Shown piece after piece: positions 45,845 to 56,218 of a stretch of 64,000 bases of DNA. Source of the DNA: Rhodopirellula sp. P2 (GTDB lineage: Bacteria > Planctomycetota > Planctomycetia > Pirellulales > Pirellulaceae); contig NZ_CP118225.1 of the NCBI RefSeq assembly GCF_028768465.1, positions 1,054,001 to 1,118,000 of the forward strand. The letters are read 5' to 3'. A model generated the notes under the pieces. It did no database searches and was not told the DNA's origin. It was given only the letters and a program-made list of their open reading frames with translations. The number at the start of each line of letters is the position of its first letter. The first letter of the stretch is position 1. The translations under genes were made by a program, and so were the position numbers.

Positions 45845-47131
45845 ATGTACCTCCGCATGGCCAAACGATTCGCGATGGAAACCGACAAACGGTTGCTCGC
45901 CAAAGCCGTCTGGGCACTTGGCGTGAAAGGGTTGCGAAGCGTTCACCGACACAAACGTCGGCTTAAACGAGGCGAGTTCTTTCCGCCGTTTTTGTATCTG
46001 TCGGTGATCAACAGCTGCAACCTGCGTTGCCAAGGTTGCTGGGTCGATGTCGCGGCGAAGCAGCAGAAGATTGAATTGGAGGCTGCCAATCGAACGATCG
46101 AGCAAGCCAAGGCGATGGGCAACAGCTTCTTTGGCATCTTGGGCGGCGAGCCGTTCATGCACAAAGAACTCTTGGATTTGTTTGAAGCTCATCCGGATGT
46201 CTATTTCCAGGTCTTCACCAATGGGCACTTCATCACCGACGAAGTCGCGGCTCGACTTCGCAAATGTGGCAACGTCACGCCCCTGATCAGTGTGGAAGGA
46301 TCGGAGATCATCAGCGACACTCGGCGAGGCCGCGATGGGGTTTTGAATCAAACCATCGCCGGCATCGAAGCCGCAGTTCGAAACAAATTGCTGGTCGGTG
46401 TTTGCACCAGCGTTTGCAAATCCAACATCGACGATTTGGTCCGCGACAAATGGGTCGATCGATTGATCGAGATGGGGGTGATGTACACCTGGTTCCACAT
46501 TTACCGACCGGTTGGCCCCGAGCCCAACCCGCAGTTGGCACTGTCCAGCGAAGAGCAACGCCGTGTGCGTCAGTTCGTGGTCGACACACGAGCGACCAAG
46601 CCGATCATCGTCATCGATGCTTATCACGACGATGCCGGCAACGCGTTGTGTCCCGCGGTCACTGGGTTCACGCATCACGTGGGGCCTTGGGGTGACATCG
46701 AACCCTGTCCCGTGATTCAGTTGGCCACGGAATCGATTCACGACAGCAAACCGCTCAAAGAGACGTTCAACGAGTCCGGCTTCCTGCGTGACTTCCGTGA
46801 ACTGACGGCTCAGAACACTCGCGGATGTGTGATCATGGAACGTCCCGATTTGTTGCTCGATCTGGCGGAGAAGCACGGGGCCCGTGACACGACGGCTCGC
46901 GGGAATGTGTTGGATGAACTTCGCAACGTGGAACCGCGACGCAGTCAGTATCAACCGGGCGATGAGATCCCGGAACGCAGCTTCGTTTATCGTTGGGCCA
47001 AGAAGTACGCGTTCAATGACTTCGGAACGTACGGCAAACATTATCAAGAGAGCCAGTATCGCGATCCAGACCAACAGCCACCGACGTCATCGGTGGAAAA
47101 GCCCGATTCGCAATTGCCGGTGCTCAACTGA
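45845..47131 (+). CDS. Radical SAM protein
   Basis: The start is ATG 45845; a TTG at 45830 is also open. The 428-residue protein has the radical SAM cluster motif Cys58-NLR-Cys62-QG-Cys65, then GNSFFGILGGEPFMHKELLD, VFTNGHFITDEVA and VEGSEIISDTRRGRDGVL, as in the HpnH/SPASM-related group. A later Cys-containing block (CPAVTGFTHHVGPWGDIEPC) may bind a second cluster or substrate. The N-terminal helix (ALGVKGLRSVHRHKRRLKRG) is basic and could touch membrane. The next gene starts 3 nt after its stop and encodes a membrane protein, so the two probably work together. Reaction unknown. Confidence 0.85.
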   Translation: MYLRMAKRFAMETDKRLLAKAVWALGVKGLRSVHRHKRRLKRGEFFPPFLYLSVINSCNLRCQGCWVDVAAKQQKIELEAANRTIEQAKAMGNSFFGILGGEPFMHKELLDLFEAHPDVYFQVFTNGHFITDEVAARLRKCGNVTPLISVEGSEIISDTRRGRDGVLNQTIAGIEAAVRNKLLVGVCTSVCKSNIDDLVRDKWVDRLIEMGVMYTWFHIYRPVGPEPNPQLALSSEEQRRVRQFVVDTRATKPIIVIDAYHDDAGNALCPAVTGFTHHVGPWGDIEPCPVIQLATESIHDSKPLKETFNESGFLRDFRELTAQNTRGCVIMERPDLLLDLAEKHGARDTTARGNVLDELRNVEPRRSQYQPGDEIPERSFVYRWAKKYAFNDFGTYGKHYQESQYRDPDQQPPTSSVEKPDSQLPVLN

Positions 47132-47134
47132 TCG

Positions 47135-48112
47135 ATGATTGTTCCGGAGCATTGGGCGGAGGCGAGCGATCGCATTGACGGGGCAAAGACCAAGCGGTTG
47201 GTCAAGCGATTTGGCTGGTCCGACGTCAGCGTGGAAGAGGCTCAGCGGCACGCCAATCAACGTGTTGCCGATGCCATTGCGGAAATGCAACGCGGCGAGA
47301 TGTTGCCGTTCACCGAGCCCAAGGTGGCTTACAACGGTGCTGACGGATTGCCGATTCGCGAGGAGATCATTGACCGTCGCGGCGACGCCGTTCTGACTCG
47401 CAATGGCTATGGGGCGTTGTGTTTGAACACGCCCGACGTCCTGTTTGCCGATGTGGATGTGCCGCATTCCAGCGGCTGCATGGTGTACCTGGGAACGTTT
47501 GTTGTCAGCGTTGTGGGGTTGTTCTTGGTGGCCCACCAACTGGACATCACGAACCCGATTTTCCTGGTGTTGTTTCTTTCCATGCTGTCGGCTGCGATCT
47601 TTGGCAGCTTGATCGAAACGGTTCGCCGCCGAGTCAGCGGCACGCCTCACACGATTGCACGCAAACGCATCGCGTCCTTCGCGAAATCGCATCCCCAGTG
47701 GAAGTTACGTCTCTACGAGACGCCCATGGGTTTTCGTGTGTTGGTGACCCACGCCACGTTTGATCCACGAGGAGCCGAAGCGTTGGACTTCTTTGATCGG
47801 ATCCAAGCCGATCCGGTTTATGTGCGGATGTGCTTCAACCAGAATTGCTTCCGCGCTCGGGTGTCACCGAAGCCGTGGCGGATCGGGATGAGCGAACACA
47901 TGAAGCCACGCCCGGGCGTGTGGCCGATCGCACCGGAGAGGCTGCCAGTTCGGGAGGCTTGGGTGAAGCAATACGACCGAGCTCGCCAGCAACACGCGGC
48001 GTGTCGCTACGTGGATTCGTTTGGCAACGGGCGGCCTTGCCGGGAAGCCAATGAAGTCCAGCGATGGCACGATGAGTTGTCAGCCGCCAATCAAGCTTGG
48101 CCAATCGCCTAG
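47135..48112 (+). CDS. Membrane protein of unknown function, partner of radical SAM gene
   Basis: The 325-residue protein has soluble ends and a double membrane hairpin at about 115-165 (SGCMVYLGTFVVSVVGLFLV, FLVLFLSMLSAAIFGSLIE). The C-terminal half has conserved-looking cysteines and a FRVLVTHATFDPRGAEALDF segment, then RMCFNQNCFRARVSPKPWRI. I do not recognise a family. It starts 3 nt after the radical SAM gene, and its stop codon touches palindromic repeat A2. Confidence 0.75.
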   Translation: MIVPEHWAEASDRIDGAKTKRLVKRFGWSDVSVEEAQRHANQRVADAIAEMQRGEMLPFTEPKVAYNGADGLPIREEIIDRRGDAVLTRNGYGALCLNTPDVLFADVDVPHSSGCMVYLGTFVVSVVGLFLVAHQLDITNPIFLVLFLSMLSAAIFGSLIETVRRRVSGTPHTIARKRIASFAKSHPQWKLRLYETPMGFRVLVTHATFDPRGAEALDFFDRIQADPVYVRMCFNQNCFRARVSPKPWRIGMSEHMKPRPGVWPIAPERLPVREAWVKQYDRARQQHAACRYVDSFGNGRPCREANEVQRWHDELSAANQAWPIA

Positions 48113-48179
48113 TAGCGAAAGTCGTCAAGACTTTCGGTTTTCCCGCAACCAACGAAACTCTTGACGAGTTTCGCTACCC
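48112..48179. repeat. Nested palindrome family A, copy A2
   Basis: The best-preserved copy: outer GTAGCG/CGCTAC, inner hairpins CGAAAGTC-GTCAA-GACTTTCG and CGAAACTC-TTGAC-GAGTTTCG, both with 8-bp stems. The two 5-nt loops are reverse complements of each other. It begins inside the stop codon of the previous gene and lies between convergent genes. Confidence 0.92.
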
Positions 48180-48208
48180 TGAGCAGGTGAGCCTGAGCGT
48201 GCTCGGCT

Positions 48209-49186
48209 CTACTGACGGCGAGCTTCGTTTTCGCCTTCGGCCACTTGAGGTGGTCCGTTGTAGTTGTCCCGGAAGACTTTCCAGTCCGACGGTGGTTCTT
48301 GATCAATGAAGTTCTGCAAGAACATTCCGAAGCTGGCTTTGATCGAGTTGCGTTTGACGTTGGTGAACTCGTAGTGGTCCCACTTCGGTTGCGTCTTTTG
48401 GTTGAAGTTGGGAGCGTACATGATCAACGCTTGCGGCAAGAACGTTTTGGCATCCAAAGCGATCTGCACGACTTTGTACTGAGCGCGATCGGCTTGGTGC
48501 TTCGGGTACGCCGCAATCAGGATCAATTCCGGTTTGGGTGACTGCATTGGTTGGACCCAGTACCGTTGCTTGATTTGCTTGGCGTCTGCGTTGAACACAA
48601 ACGGTAGCGGGCTTTCAATGATGTGCTGCCCCTGCATGTGAGGTGGCAACTGTTGGATCTTGCACTGCTTGGTTGCATGATCGAACTCTTTCAGCTCGGT
48701 GCCGGTGCAAACCCAGTGTTCGCCGTGCAGACCTTGTTTGGCGGAATACTTCGGTTGTCCCTTGTCGTCTTTGCCGTCGTAGCTGACGACTGCTTTGACT
48801 TGAAACAATCCTTTGTCCGGGTTGGCGTATTTGATGACGCCTTCGGCTTTGTTCGCGTAGATGCCAGCGGGTGCTGCAAAGAGGTCAAAGTGCCAACGTT
48901 TGAAGTCGCACTCAAGTGTCTTGGTGCCTTTGCTTTGTTGTTCCCAGGCCGCCAGGATTTGGTCGAGGCGTTGTTGTTCGGCGGCGCTAAGCGGTGGGAA
49001 AGGAGCCGCGTTGGGCTGTCCTTGTGCCGCGTTTTGCTGTGGCTGAGCGGGTGCGGCAGCTCGGCCTTGCCCCATCGCTGGGGGGGGCGTTGTGACCACG
49101 AAGCCAGCAACGCCCATCAAAACCGCGAGGAACGCTGCACGTGTGGAGAACGGACGGCAAAACACCGAGAAATTCAAACGCATCAT
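48209..49186 (-). CDS. TIGR03009 family exported protein
   Basis: The start is ATG 49186 (MMRLNFSVFCRPF); a TTG at 49204 is open. The 325-residue protein has a signal peptide (about 1-42), then a Gln/Ala-rich linker, then the planctomycete TIGR03009 domain: LDQILAAWEQQSKGTKTLEC, FKRWHFDLFA, LFQVKAVVSYDGKD, EHWVCTGTELKEFDHATKQC and SPLPFVFNADAKQIKQRYWV. The shape of the domain recalls LolA-type lipoprotein carriers. Function is unknown; it is a single-gene unit convergent with the membrane-protein gene. Confidence 0.85.
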   Translation of the reverse strand: MMRLNFSVFCRPFSTRAAFLAVLMGVAGFVVTTPPPAMGQGRAAAPAQPQQNAAQGQPNAAPFPPLSAAEQQRLDQILAAWEQQSKGTKTLECDFKRWHFDLFAAPAGIYANKAEGVIKYANPDKGLFQVKAVVSYDGKDDKGQPKYSAKQGLHGEHWVCTGTELKEFDHATKQCKIQQLPPHMQGQHIIESPLPFVFNADAKQIKQRYWVQPMQSPKPELILIAAYPKHQADRAQYKVVQIALDAKTFLPQALIMYAPNFNQKTQPKWDHYEFTNVKRNSIKASFGMFLQNFIDQEPPSDWKVFRDNYNGPPQVAEGENEARRQ

Positions 49187-49204
49187 CCTTGACGCTCGTA
49201 TCAA

Positions 49205-49524
49205 ATAGGGAGGCGGACCATCGGGTCAATCGGATGGCCCGTCCAATTGGACAGGGACCGACTGGATCGGGGGAATCCGATTCGCCGAGCCTATCTGAAT
49301 GAACCACACGGTTGAAAGGCCGAAAAACAGTGTTTTCAGCATCCGCGAGAAGCGAAAACGTGCTGTTTCGAGATGAATTGGGGGACGACACCCGCAAAAT
49401 GAAGCTTTTCGGGGTGTTTCGTCCGCCTAAGTCGCCTAAAATGCAAAGTCCTGCCTTGGTGAATCCCACGTCAGTTTTCTGACACCCACCCCGGGTTCAC
49501 ATCCTTTCCCATCCCACTGAAATC
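49205..49524. other. Intergenic region without gene
   Basis: These 320 bp, between divergent genes, contain no gene, RNA or repeat that I recognise. Promoters for both flanking genes must lie here, but no strong -35/-10 pair stands out. Confidence 0.6.
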
Positions 49525-52014
49525 ATGCGACGCATTCCAAAATTGGTACGCGCCTCCGACTTCTCCTGCTCTGGCACTTTGGCTGGGCTGGGGAGAAGAC
49601 CTTGGATTGGTTCGGCTGCAACGTTCGCAGTGCTTGCTTGGATGGCGCTGCCGATTTCGGCCGCTGAGAGCAACTCACCTGATTCTGTGATCGCGGAAAA
49701 TCCGATTTTATCCGCGGGGCTGAAGATTTACACCGAACAGTGTTTGCAGTGTCATGGCGAAAAGGGTTCCGGAACGGAGGATTACTACCCGGATCCTTTG
49801 GTGGGCGATGGCTCGATCGGTGAGTTGACCGCAATCATTGTCGACACGATGCCGGAAGAAGATCCCGACCTTTGTGTTGGCGACGACGCGGCTGCCGTGG
49901 CCGCTTACATCCACCATGCGTTCTACAGCGAAGCGGCCCAGATTCGGAATCGTCCGCCACGTCAGTCGTTGCAGCGTTTGACCGGGACGCAGTTCCGTCA
50001 AAGCCTGTCGGATTTGTACGCCCAATTCGCGGGTTTGCGGGAAACGACCTGGGAACGGCACCAGTCTGAACGCGGGCTGTCGGTCTCGATTTACTCAGGC
50101 AAGGGCTGGAAGAAGGAAGACCGAAAGATTGAACGCACTGACCCGGTCGTCGATTTCGAATTTGGCAACGAAGGTCCTGGCGACGGTGTTCCGTGGGACG
50201 AGTTCCATGCCCACTGGGACGGTGGATTGCGTGTCGAGCAAACCGGTCGCTATGAGATCGTTGTTCGCAGCAAGACTTCCTTCACAATGGACTTTGGTCA
50301 CGATTCCAAGCAATTGATTGACAACCATGTTCAGTCGGAAGGTCGCGATGAGTTTCGTCGCCCGCTGATGTTGACGGGGGGGCGCATCTATCCCTTGAAG
50401 ATCGATCTCAATCAACGCAAGCGAAAAGGCGAAACGCCACCGGCCAGCATTTCGTTGTCTTGGGTCCCGCCCGGCGGAGTGGAAGCGATCATTCCTTCCT
50501 CGGCGCTTGTGCCCGGTTGGAATCCGCCTGCATTTCAGTTGTCCACCACGATGCCGCCCGATGACAGCAGCTATGGGTTTGAGCGAGGGATCTCGGTTGA
50601 TGTGGCTTGGGATACCGCCGTCACCGCGGGTGCGATTGAGTTCGCAGTCGCGATGCGAGACCAGCTGTGGAGCGACTATCTCCAGAAACACCGCAAGGAC
50701 AAAGGTTCACGGGAAGAAAAACTGAAGAGCTTCCTGACGAACTTTGTCACCGTTGCTCACCGGGGAAGCGAAGAGGAAGTCCAGCCCGAACGCATCGTGG
50801 TGCCTGCCATCGAGGCGTTTGAAGACGAAACCGACATCATCAAGTCCGTCGTGTTGATGACACTGAAGTCACCTCGCTTCCTGTACCCGAGCCTCGATGC
50901 GGATCGAACGGTTTCGCAACAAGTGGCCAATCGATTGGCTCTGGTTTTGCACGACTCGCTGCCAGCGGATGGTTGGTTGCAGGTCCGAATCGACAAGGAT
51001 CACTTGCAGGACGAACAAGCGATTCGTCTGGCTGCGGAGCGGATGGTCGATGACGCTCGGACTCGCGTGAAGCTGAAGCAAATGCTTCATCACTGGATGG
51101 AGCTGGGGCCCGAGGACGATCTTCGCAAGGATGACGAGAAGTACCCCGGTTTCAGCGAAGAGTTGATCGCGGATCTGCGGACGTCACTTGATCGGTTCTT
51201 GGACGAAACGATCTGGAGTGAAACCAGTGATTTCCGTCAGCTGTTAGCGGCCGATTGGGCGTTCACGAATCCGCGTTTGGCAGGTTTTTACGGGGACGCC
51301 TGGAAACCAGCCGAATCAAACGACGAACACGCGGATCAGAAAGAGGGAGCTGCTGAGTGGACCCGATCTGTTCGCGACCCGAACATTCATGTGGGTGTGC
51401 TGACGCATCCGTTGGTGATGGCTCGACTGTCTTACCACGCGGCGACGTCGCCGATTCACCGCGGCGTGTTTTTGATTCGCCACGTGATGGGACGAACCTT
51501 GCGACCGCCCAACGAAGCCTTCTCGCCACTCAGCCCTGATTTGCATCCGGATTTGACGACCCGTGAACGCGTGGCGTTGCAAACCAGTCCTGAAAGCTGC
51601 CAGATTTGCCATTCGCGAATCAACCCGCTCGGGTTTGCACTTGAGCAATTCGATGCGGTGGGCAGGTTTCGCGAAAAGGACATGAACAAAAACGTCAATG
51701 CGGCGGGCAGTTATCTGACTCGCGATGACGAACGAATCGAATTCGAAGGGGCTCGTGGGTTGGCCGAAGTGGCCATCGCGAATCCGGACACACACCGAGC
51801 CTTTGTGACTCGGATGTTCCAGTACTTCGTCAAGCAACCGGTGGCGTCTTACGGTGCCGATCGCTTGGATCAATTGACCGAATCCTTTCGGCAATCGGAC
51901 TACAACGTCCGAAAGCTGTTGGTCGAAATTGCCGTGATTGCGGCGAGTGATGCGTTGCCTGATTCAGGGCAGAAGAAGAAAACACCCAAGAACAACCAAA
52001 CGGCGGGAGCTTGA
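49525..52014 (+). CDS. DUF1592/DUF1588/DUF1585 cytochrome-like protein with PA14-like insert
   Basis: The 829-residue protein has a signal-like N-terminus (hydrophobic at about 28-50). A cytochrome c domain follows with CLQCHGEKG and a later [10 protein letters not shown]1587 text comes next ([20 protein letters not shown]), then a PA14-like beta module at about 225-335 ([45 protein letters not shown]). DUF1592 and DUF1588 ([34 protein letters not shown]) and the C-terminal DUF1585 complete it. It is exported and probably haem-binding; the PA14 module suggests carbohydrate contact. The DUF1552 partner gene starts one base after its stop; the order is the reverse of that in the 22943-26799 pair. 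Confidence 0.9.
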   Translation: MRRIPKLVRASDFSCSGTLAGLGRRPWIGSAATFAVLAWMALPISAAESNSPDSVIAENPILSAGLKIYTEQCLQCHGEKGSGTEDYYPDPLVGDGSIGELTAIIVDTMPEEDPDLCVGDDAAAVAAYIHHAFYSEAAQIRNRPPRQSLQRLTGTQFRQSLSDLYAQFAGLRETTWERHQSERGLSVSIYSGKGWKKEDRKIERTDPVVDFEFGNEGPGDGVPWDEFHAHWDGGLRVEQTGRYEIVVRSKTSFTMDFGHDSKQLIDNHVQSEGRDEFRRPLMLTGGRIYPLKIDLNQRKRKGETPPASISLSWVPPGGVEAIIPSSALVPGWNPPAFQLSTTMPPDDSSYGFERGISVDVAWDTAVTAGAIEFAVAMRDQLWSDYLQKHRKDKGSREEKLKSFLTNFVTVAHRGSEEEVQPERIVVPAIEAFEDETDIIKSVVLMTLKSPRFLYPSLDADRTVSQQVANRLALVLHDSLPADGWLQVRIDKDHLQDEQAIRLAAERMVDDARTRVKLKQMLHHWMELGPEDDLRKDDEKYPGFSEELIADLRTSLDRFLDETIWSETSDFRQLLAADWAFTNPRLAGFYGDAWKPAESNDEHADQKEGAAEWTRSVRDPNIHVGVLTHPLVMARLSYHAATSPIHRGVFLIRHVMGRTLRPPNEAFSPLSPDLHPDLTTRERVALQTSPESCQICHSRINPLGFALEQFDAVGRFREKDMNKNVNAAGSYLTRDDERIEFEGARGLAEVAIANPDTHRAFVTRMFQYFVKQPVASYGADRLDQLTESFRQSDYNVRKLLVEIAVIAASDALPDSGQKKKTPKNNQTAGA

Positions 52015-52015
52015 A

Positions 52016-53374
52016 ATGAATATGGAACCCACTGCACCACGCAAACCATCGAAACGTCTTTCGCGTCGTCGGTTCTTGCAACGCACCGGCATCAGTGCCG
52101 CGGCGTTGAACTTCACGATGAACCTGCCCAGTTTGGCTTTGGCGGCCGATGCGACGCCACGTCAACGGTTGATCATCGTCTTCAGCCCCAACGGCGTGAT
52201 TCCAGATCACTTCTGGCCGAAAGGTGATGAAGAGAAGTTGGAATTCAAACGCATTCTCAAACCGTTGGAACCGTTCGCGGACCAGACGCTGACGATCAAG
52301 GGTTTGTGCAACCAAATCAAAGGCGACGGTGACGGTCACATGCGCGGCATGGGATGTTTGCTGACCGGAATCGAGTTGTTCCCCGGGGACATCCAAGGCG
52401 GCAGCGACACGCCCGCGGGTTGGTCGATGGGCATCAGCATCGATCAATTCCTCAAGAATCAACTGCAAGCCGATCCATCGACGCGAACTCGTTTTGGTTC
52501 GTTGGAATTTGGTGTGATGGTTCCCGATCGTGCTGACACTTGGACTCGCATGTCTTATGCCGGAGCCAACCAACCGGTCGCACCGATCGACGACCCGTAC
52601 AAGATGTTCGACAAACTCTACGGCCAAGCCAAAAACCGTGAGTTGCTGGCGAGTGTCTTGGACGATTTGACCGACGATTTCAAGAAAATTGAATCGATGG
52701 TCAGCATGGAAGATCGGCACTTGTTGCAGCAGCACGTGGAACTGGTTCGCAAGGTCGAAAAGGACCTGAAGATTGAACTGGAAGCCAGCACCAAATCGGT
52801 CGGTCACGCGGTTCCCGAGTTGACGCCCAACGTCGAAGTCCAGAACGACAACATGCCCGAGATCACTCGGATGCAAATGGAGTTGTTGGTCAGTTCGATG
52901 GCGGCCGACTTCGCTCGCGTCGCGACGTTCCAAATCACGAACAGTGTCGGCCAACCGCGGATGCGTTGGTTGGACATCGATGAAGGGCATCACGGTCTAT
53001 CGCACGAGCCCGATTCGAATGAGGACGCGTACGAGAAACTGATTCGGATCAACACGTGGTACTGCGAGCAAATCGCTCACCTGGCAAAACGTTTGCAGGA
53101 CACGCCTGAGCCCGGTGGCAGCGGATCGATGCTGGACAACACCACGATTATCTGGACGAACGAGCTGGGCAAAGGCAACTCGCACACCCGCAACGACATT
53201 CCGTTTGTGTGTGTCGGCGGTGGCCTGGGGCTGCGGACGGGACGCGCCAAAGATTACGGCAAGGTGTCTCACAACCGATTCCTGCTGACGATTGCGGAGC
53301 AGATGGGATTCGCTCAGAAATCGTTCGGGAACCCCGACTTCTGTGGTGATGGGGCGCTGACCGGACTCGTGTAG
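52016..53374 (+). CDS. DUF1552 family exported protein
   Basis: The start is ATG 52016, one base after the stop of the previous gene. The 452-residue protein has a Tat-like leader ([20 protein letters not shown]). DUF1552 segments include [60 protein letters not shown] and [14 protein letters not shown]. It is paralogous to the 22943-24286 product but clearly diverged. It likely works with the cytochrome-like DUF1592 protein encoded just upstream; activity unknown. Confidence 0.9.
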   Translation: MNMEPTAPRKPSKRLSRRRFLQRTGISAAALNFTMNLPSLALAADATPRQRLIIVFSPNGVIPDHFWPKGDEEKLEFKRILKPLEPFADQTLTIKGLCNQIKGDGDGHMRGMGCLLTGIELFPGDIQGGSDTPAGWSMGISIDQFLKNQLQADPSTRTRFGSLEFGVMVPDRADTWTRMSYAGANQPVAPIDDPYKMFDKLYGQAKNRELLASVLDDLTDDFKKIESMVSMEDRHLLQQHVELVRKVEKDLKIELEASTKSVGHAVPELTPNVEVQNDNMPEITRMQMELLVSSMAADFARVATFQITNSVGQPRMRWLDIDEGHHGLSHEPDSNEDAYEKLIRINTWYCEQIAHLAKRLQDTPEPGGSGSMLDNTTIIWTNELGKGNSHTRNDIPFVCVGGGLGLRTGRAKDYGKVSHNRFLLTIAEQMGFAQKSFGNPDFCGDGALTGLV

Positions 53375-53424
53375 AGTCGTCTGGGTTCGTTGTTCTGCAT
53401 CACTCCATCAGCCGGATCTCACTC

Positions 53425-53521
53425 GTAGTCTGTGGCGGCGAATTGTTCGGGTAGCGAGACTCGTCAAGAGTTTCGACTTGCTGGACGAGCCCCCCGAAAG
53501 TCTTGACGACTTTCGCTACGG
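53425..53521. repeat. Nested palindrome family A, copy A3
   Basis: The core (53450-53521) runs GTAGCGAGACTCGTCAAGAG...CGCTAC, in the opposite orientation to A1 and A2. The preceding 25 nt (CTGTGGCGGCGAATTGTTCGG) match the flank of A4 and, inverted, the tail of A1, so the element is about 97 bp. It ends 24 nt before the selO start. Confidence 0.9.
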
Positions 53522-53545
53522 TGAGAACTTCCATGAGATATTCGC

Positions 53546-55168
53546 GTGACATTTGATCTGACGTTTGACAATCGATTCACGCGAGATTTGCCGGCGGATC
53601 CGGAGCCGCGAAATTTCACCCGCCAAGTCCACCAGGCGGGTTTTTCGCGAGTGACGCCGACACCGGTTTCGGCTCCGAAATGGGTGGCAGGTTCCAAAGA
53701 GGTCGCCGAGCTGATCGGTTTGGATCCGAAGTGGTTGGGATCGGCTGAGCTGACCGAGGTGTTGGCGGGCAATGCACTCGCCGACGGCATGGATCCCTTT
53801 GCGATGTGCTACGGCGGTCACCAGTTTGGAAACTGGGCCGGGCAGTTGGGCGACGGCCGGGCGATCAATCTCGGTGAAGTTGTGACCGCGGACGAGAAGC
53901 ACTGGACATTGCAGCTCAAAGGGGCTGGGCTGACGCCGTACTCTCGAACCGCGGACGGGTTGGCGGTTCTGCGATCGAGCGTTCGCGAATTTCTTTGCAG
54001 CGAAGCGATGCATCACTTGGGAGTGCCAACCACGCGGGCGCTGAGTTTGACGCTGACGGGTGAGCAGGTGCTTCGTGACATGTTCTACGACGGGCATCCG
54101 GAGCATGAACTGGGCGCGGTTGTATGCCGTGTGGCACCCTCGTTCATTCGGTTTGGCAACTTCGAAATTTTTGCCTCGCGGGAAGACACCGAGACCTTGC
54201 AAACGTTGGTGGAACACACGATTCGATCGGAGTTTTCTCACTTGCTATCGGGGCCAGATACCGAGATTGGGCCCGACGTGATCGCAGCGATGTTCGAGGA
54301 AGTCTGCCGATCGACCGCGGAGATGGTGGTGCACTGGATGCGAGTTGGTTTTGTCCACGGTGTGATGAACACCGACAACATGTCAATTCTCGGGCTGACG
54401 ATTGACTACGGCCCGTACGGTTGGCTGGAGGATTACGACCCTGATTGGACCCCCAACACCACCGACGCGCAGGGCAAACGTTATCGGTACGCGCATCAGC
54501 CTCAGATCGCGCAGTGGAACTTGGTGGCTTTAGCGAATGCCTTGGTTCCGTTGGTCAAAGAAGCGGAGCCACTTCAGCGTGGGATCGCTGTTTATGTGGA
54601 AGAGTTCCAACAGAGCTGGCACGCGATGGTGGCTGGCAAGCTGGGGCTGTCGAAGTACGAGAGCGAAACTGACGACGAGTTGGTCGACTCGTTGTTGACG
54701 CTGTTGCAATTGGCCGAAACCGACATGACGATTTTCTATCGCCAATTGGCGGACGTTGAATTGGGAACACCCGAGGCACCGAGGGCACTGGAGCTGGCAT
54801 CCGTGCTCAGCCATCTTTCGGAAGCTCACTACGTTGCCGACGAGATCACCGAGGAATACCAGCAGGCGTTGATGGATTGGATACGTTCCTATCAATCGCG
54901 AGTTTTGGCGGACGACGGTTTTCCGGCGGACGACTCGCAGCGTCGAGAACGGATGAATTCGGTCAATCCGAAGTATGTACTGCGGAACTACTTGGCTCAG
55001 TTGGCGATTGATGCGTGTGACAAAGGCGATCACTCATTGGTGGCAGAATTGTTGGAAGTGCTGCGGCATCCGTACGATGATCAACCTGGCAAAGAACGCT
55101 TTGCCGAGAAGCGACCGGAGTGGGCGCGTCACCGTCCGGGTTGTTCGATGCTGTCGTGCAGTTCATAA
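53546..55168 (+). CDS. selO: Protein adenylyltransferase SelO (YdiU family)
   Basis: The start is GTG 53546; the nearer ATG at 53533 hits a stop after five codons. The 540-residue protein matches SelO: CYGGHQFGNWAGQLGDGRAI, LQLKGAGLTPYSRTADGLAV with the conserved Lys and Arg, LRSSVREFLCSEAMHHLGVP, FIRFGNFEIFA, VGFVHGVMNTDNMSILGLTI (catalytic Asp-Asn of the pseudokinase-like fold), IDYGPYGWLEDYDPDWTPNT, and a Cys-rich end CSMLSCSS. SelO transfers AMP from ATP to protein Ser, Thr or Tyr and is linked to redox control. It lies between two family A repeats. Confidence 0.95.
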   Translation: MTFDLTFDNRFTRDLPADPEPRNFTRQVHQAGFSRVTPTPVSAPKWVAGSKEVAELIGLDPKWLGSAELTEVLAGNALADGMDPFAMCYGGHQFGNWAGQLGDGRAINLGEVVTADEKHWTLQLKGAGLTPYSRTADGLAVLRSSVREFLCSEAMHHLGVPTTRALSLTLTGEQVLRDMFYDGHPEHELGAVVCRVAPSFIRFGNFEIFASREDTETLQTLVEHTIRSEFSHLLSGPDTEIGPDVIAAMFEEVCRSTAEMVVHWMRVGFVHGVMNTDNMSILGLTIDYGPYGWLEDYDPDWTPNTTDAQGKRYRYAHQPQIAQWNLVALANALVPLVKEAEPLQRGIAVYVEEFQQSWHAMVAGKLGLSKYESETDDELVDSLLTLLQLAETDMTIFYRQLADVELGTPEAPRALELASVLSHLSEAHYVADEITEEYQQALMDWIRSYQSRVLADDGFPADDSQRRERMNSVNPKYVLRNYLAQLAIDACDKGDHSLVAELLEVLRHPYDDQPGKERFAEKRPEWARHRPGCSMLSCSS

Positions 55169-55170
55169 CC

Positions 55171-55268
55171 TAGTGCTCTGTGACAGCGAATTGATCGGGT
55201 AGCGAAACTCGTCAAGAGTTTCGACTTGCTTGGCGTCATCCCGAAAGTCTTGACGACTTTCGCTACGG
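55171..55268. repeat. Nested palindrome family A, copy A4
   Basis: The same orientation and extent as A3, including the GCGAATTGATCGG flank; the core is 55198-55268. It begins 3 nt after the selO stop and ends 75 nt before surE, so selO is bracketed by A3 and A4. Confidence 0.9.
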
Positions 55269-55343
55269 TGATGCCTTCCTCTTTTTGCTGTCCCGAGTCT
55301 CTGGATTGGTTCGAGCCGCGCACATCGATGGACAATTCTTCTC

Positions 55344-56105
55344 ATGCGAATTCTGTTAACGAATGATGATGGCGTTCATGCCCCAGGTTTGGCGGCACTG
55401 CGTCAACAACTGCGTCACTTGGGCGAAGTCATCACGGTGGCTCCGGCAACCGAGCAAAGCGGTGTCGGCCATTCAATCACTTATTTGACACCGTTGGTTC
55501 CAAAATCCATTCACCGCGATGGCGTCCATTGGGCGTGGGCGGTCGAAGGTTCACCGGCTGATTGTGTGAAGCTCTCGCTCGCAGAATTGTTTGCTGACGA
55601 GCCCATCGATTTGGTGGTCAGCGGCATCAACAACGGCTTGAACGCGGGCATCAATGTTCTGTACTCCGGCACCGTTGCGGCTGCGATTGAAGGTGCGTTC
55701 TTTGGCGTGACCAGTGTCGCCGTGTCGCTGGAGAATTCGGACGACAACGACTTCGATGCGGCGGCTGTGATCGCTCGCAACGTCATCGGTGAAATCGTTC
55801 GGCATGAAAAGTCACAAGGCGGGCTGTTCAATTTGAATGTGCCCACGGCGGCAACGGAATCGGCAAGTGAAGTGAAGGTGGTGCCGATGGGATTGGCTCA
55901 ATATGGACGTCGCTATGAAAAGCGTCAGGATCCCGGTGGGCGTGATTACTATTGGGCATTGTGGACGCAGCCCAACAAACCGCCTGCGGAAATGACGGAC
56001 GTGACCCAGCTTCGAGAGGGGTACGTGACGTTGACCCCCCTGTGTTTCAACTTGACGCGTGATGATCTGCTGGGCGAGATGAAGGAGTGGAATCTGCGTC
56101 CGTGA
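55344..56105 (+). CDS. surE: 5'/3'-nucleotidase SurE
   Basis: The 253-residue protein has the SurE start MRILLTNDDGVHAPGLAAL with metal ligands Asp8 and Asp9, ATEQSGVGHSIT with the conserved Ser, SGTPADC-like text (VEGSPADCVKLSLAELF), VVSGINNGLNAGINVLYSGT with the Asn ligand, and VAAAIEGAFFGVTSVAVSLE. It dephosphorylates nucleoside 5'- and 3'-monophosphates and may act on polyphosphate. It is a single gene following repeat A4. Confidence 0.97.
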   Translation: MRILLTNDDGVHAPGLAALRQQLRHLGEVITVAPATEQSGVGHSITYLTPLVPKSIHRDGVHWAWAVEGSPADCVKLSLAELFADEPIDLVVSGINNGLNAGINVLYSGTVAAAIEGAFFGVTSVAVSLENSDDNDFDAAAVIARNVIGEIVRHEKSQGGLFNLNVPTAATESASEVKVVPMGLAQYGRRYEKRQDPGGRDYYWALWTQPNKPPAEMTDVTQLREGYVTLTPLCFNLTRDDLLGEMKEWNLRP

Positions 56106-56218
56106 TTCCACTCAATTCGATTTGCGCGTCTCGCTTCGAGTTTGCCGGCCCGTAGAATGCCTCTGCGTGGCGGACCAAGACTGGACCGACACGCTGCTTT
56201 TCTAATCGAGCCGGATGC

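Noticed and set aside
45421-45903. N-terminal extension of the Gfo/Idh/MocA gene
   Set aside because: It would overlap the divergent radical SAM gene; the Tat-like leader starts right after the TTG at 45420.
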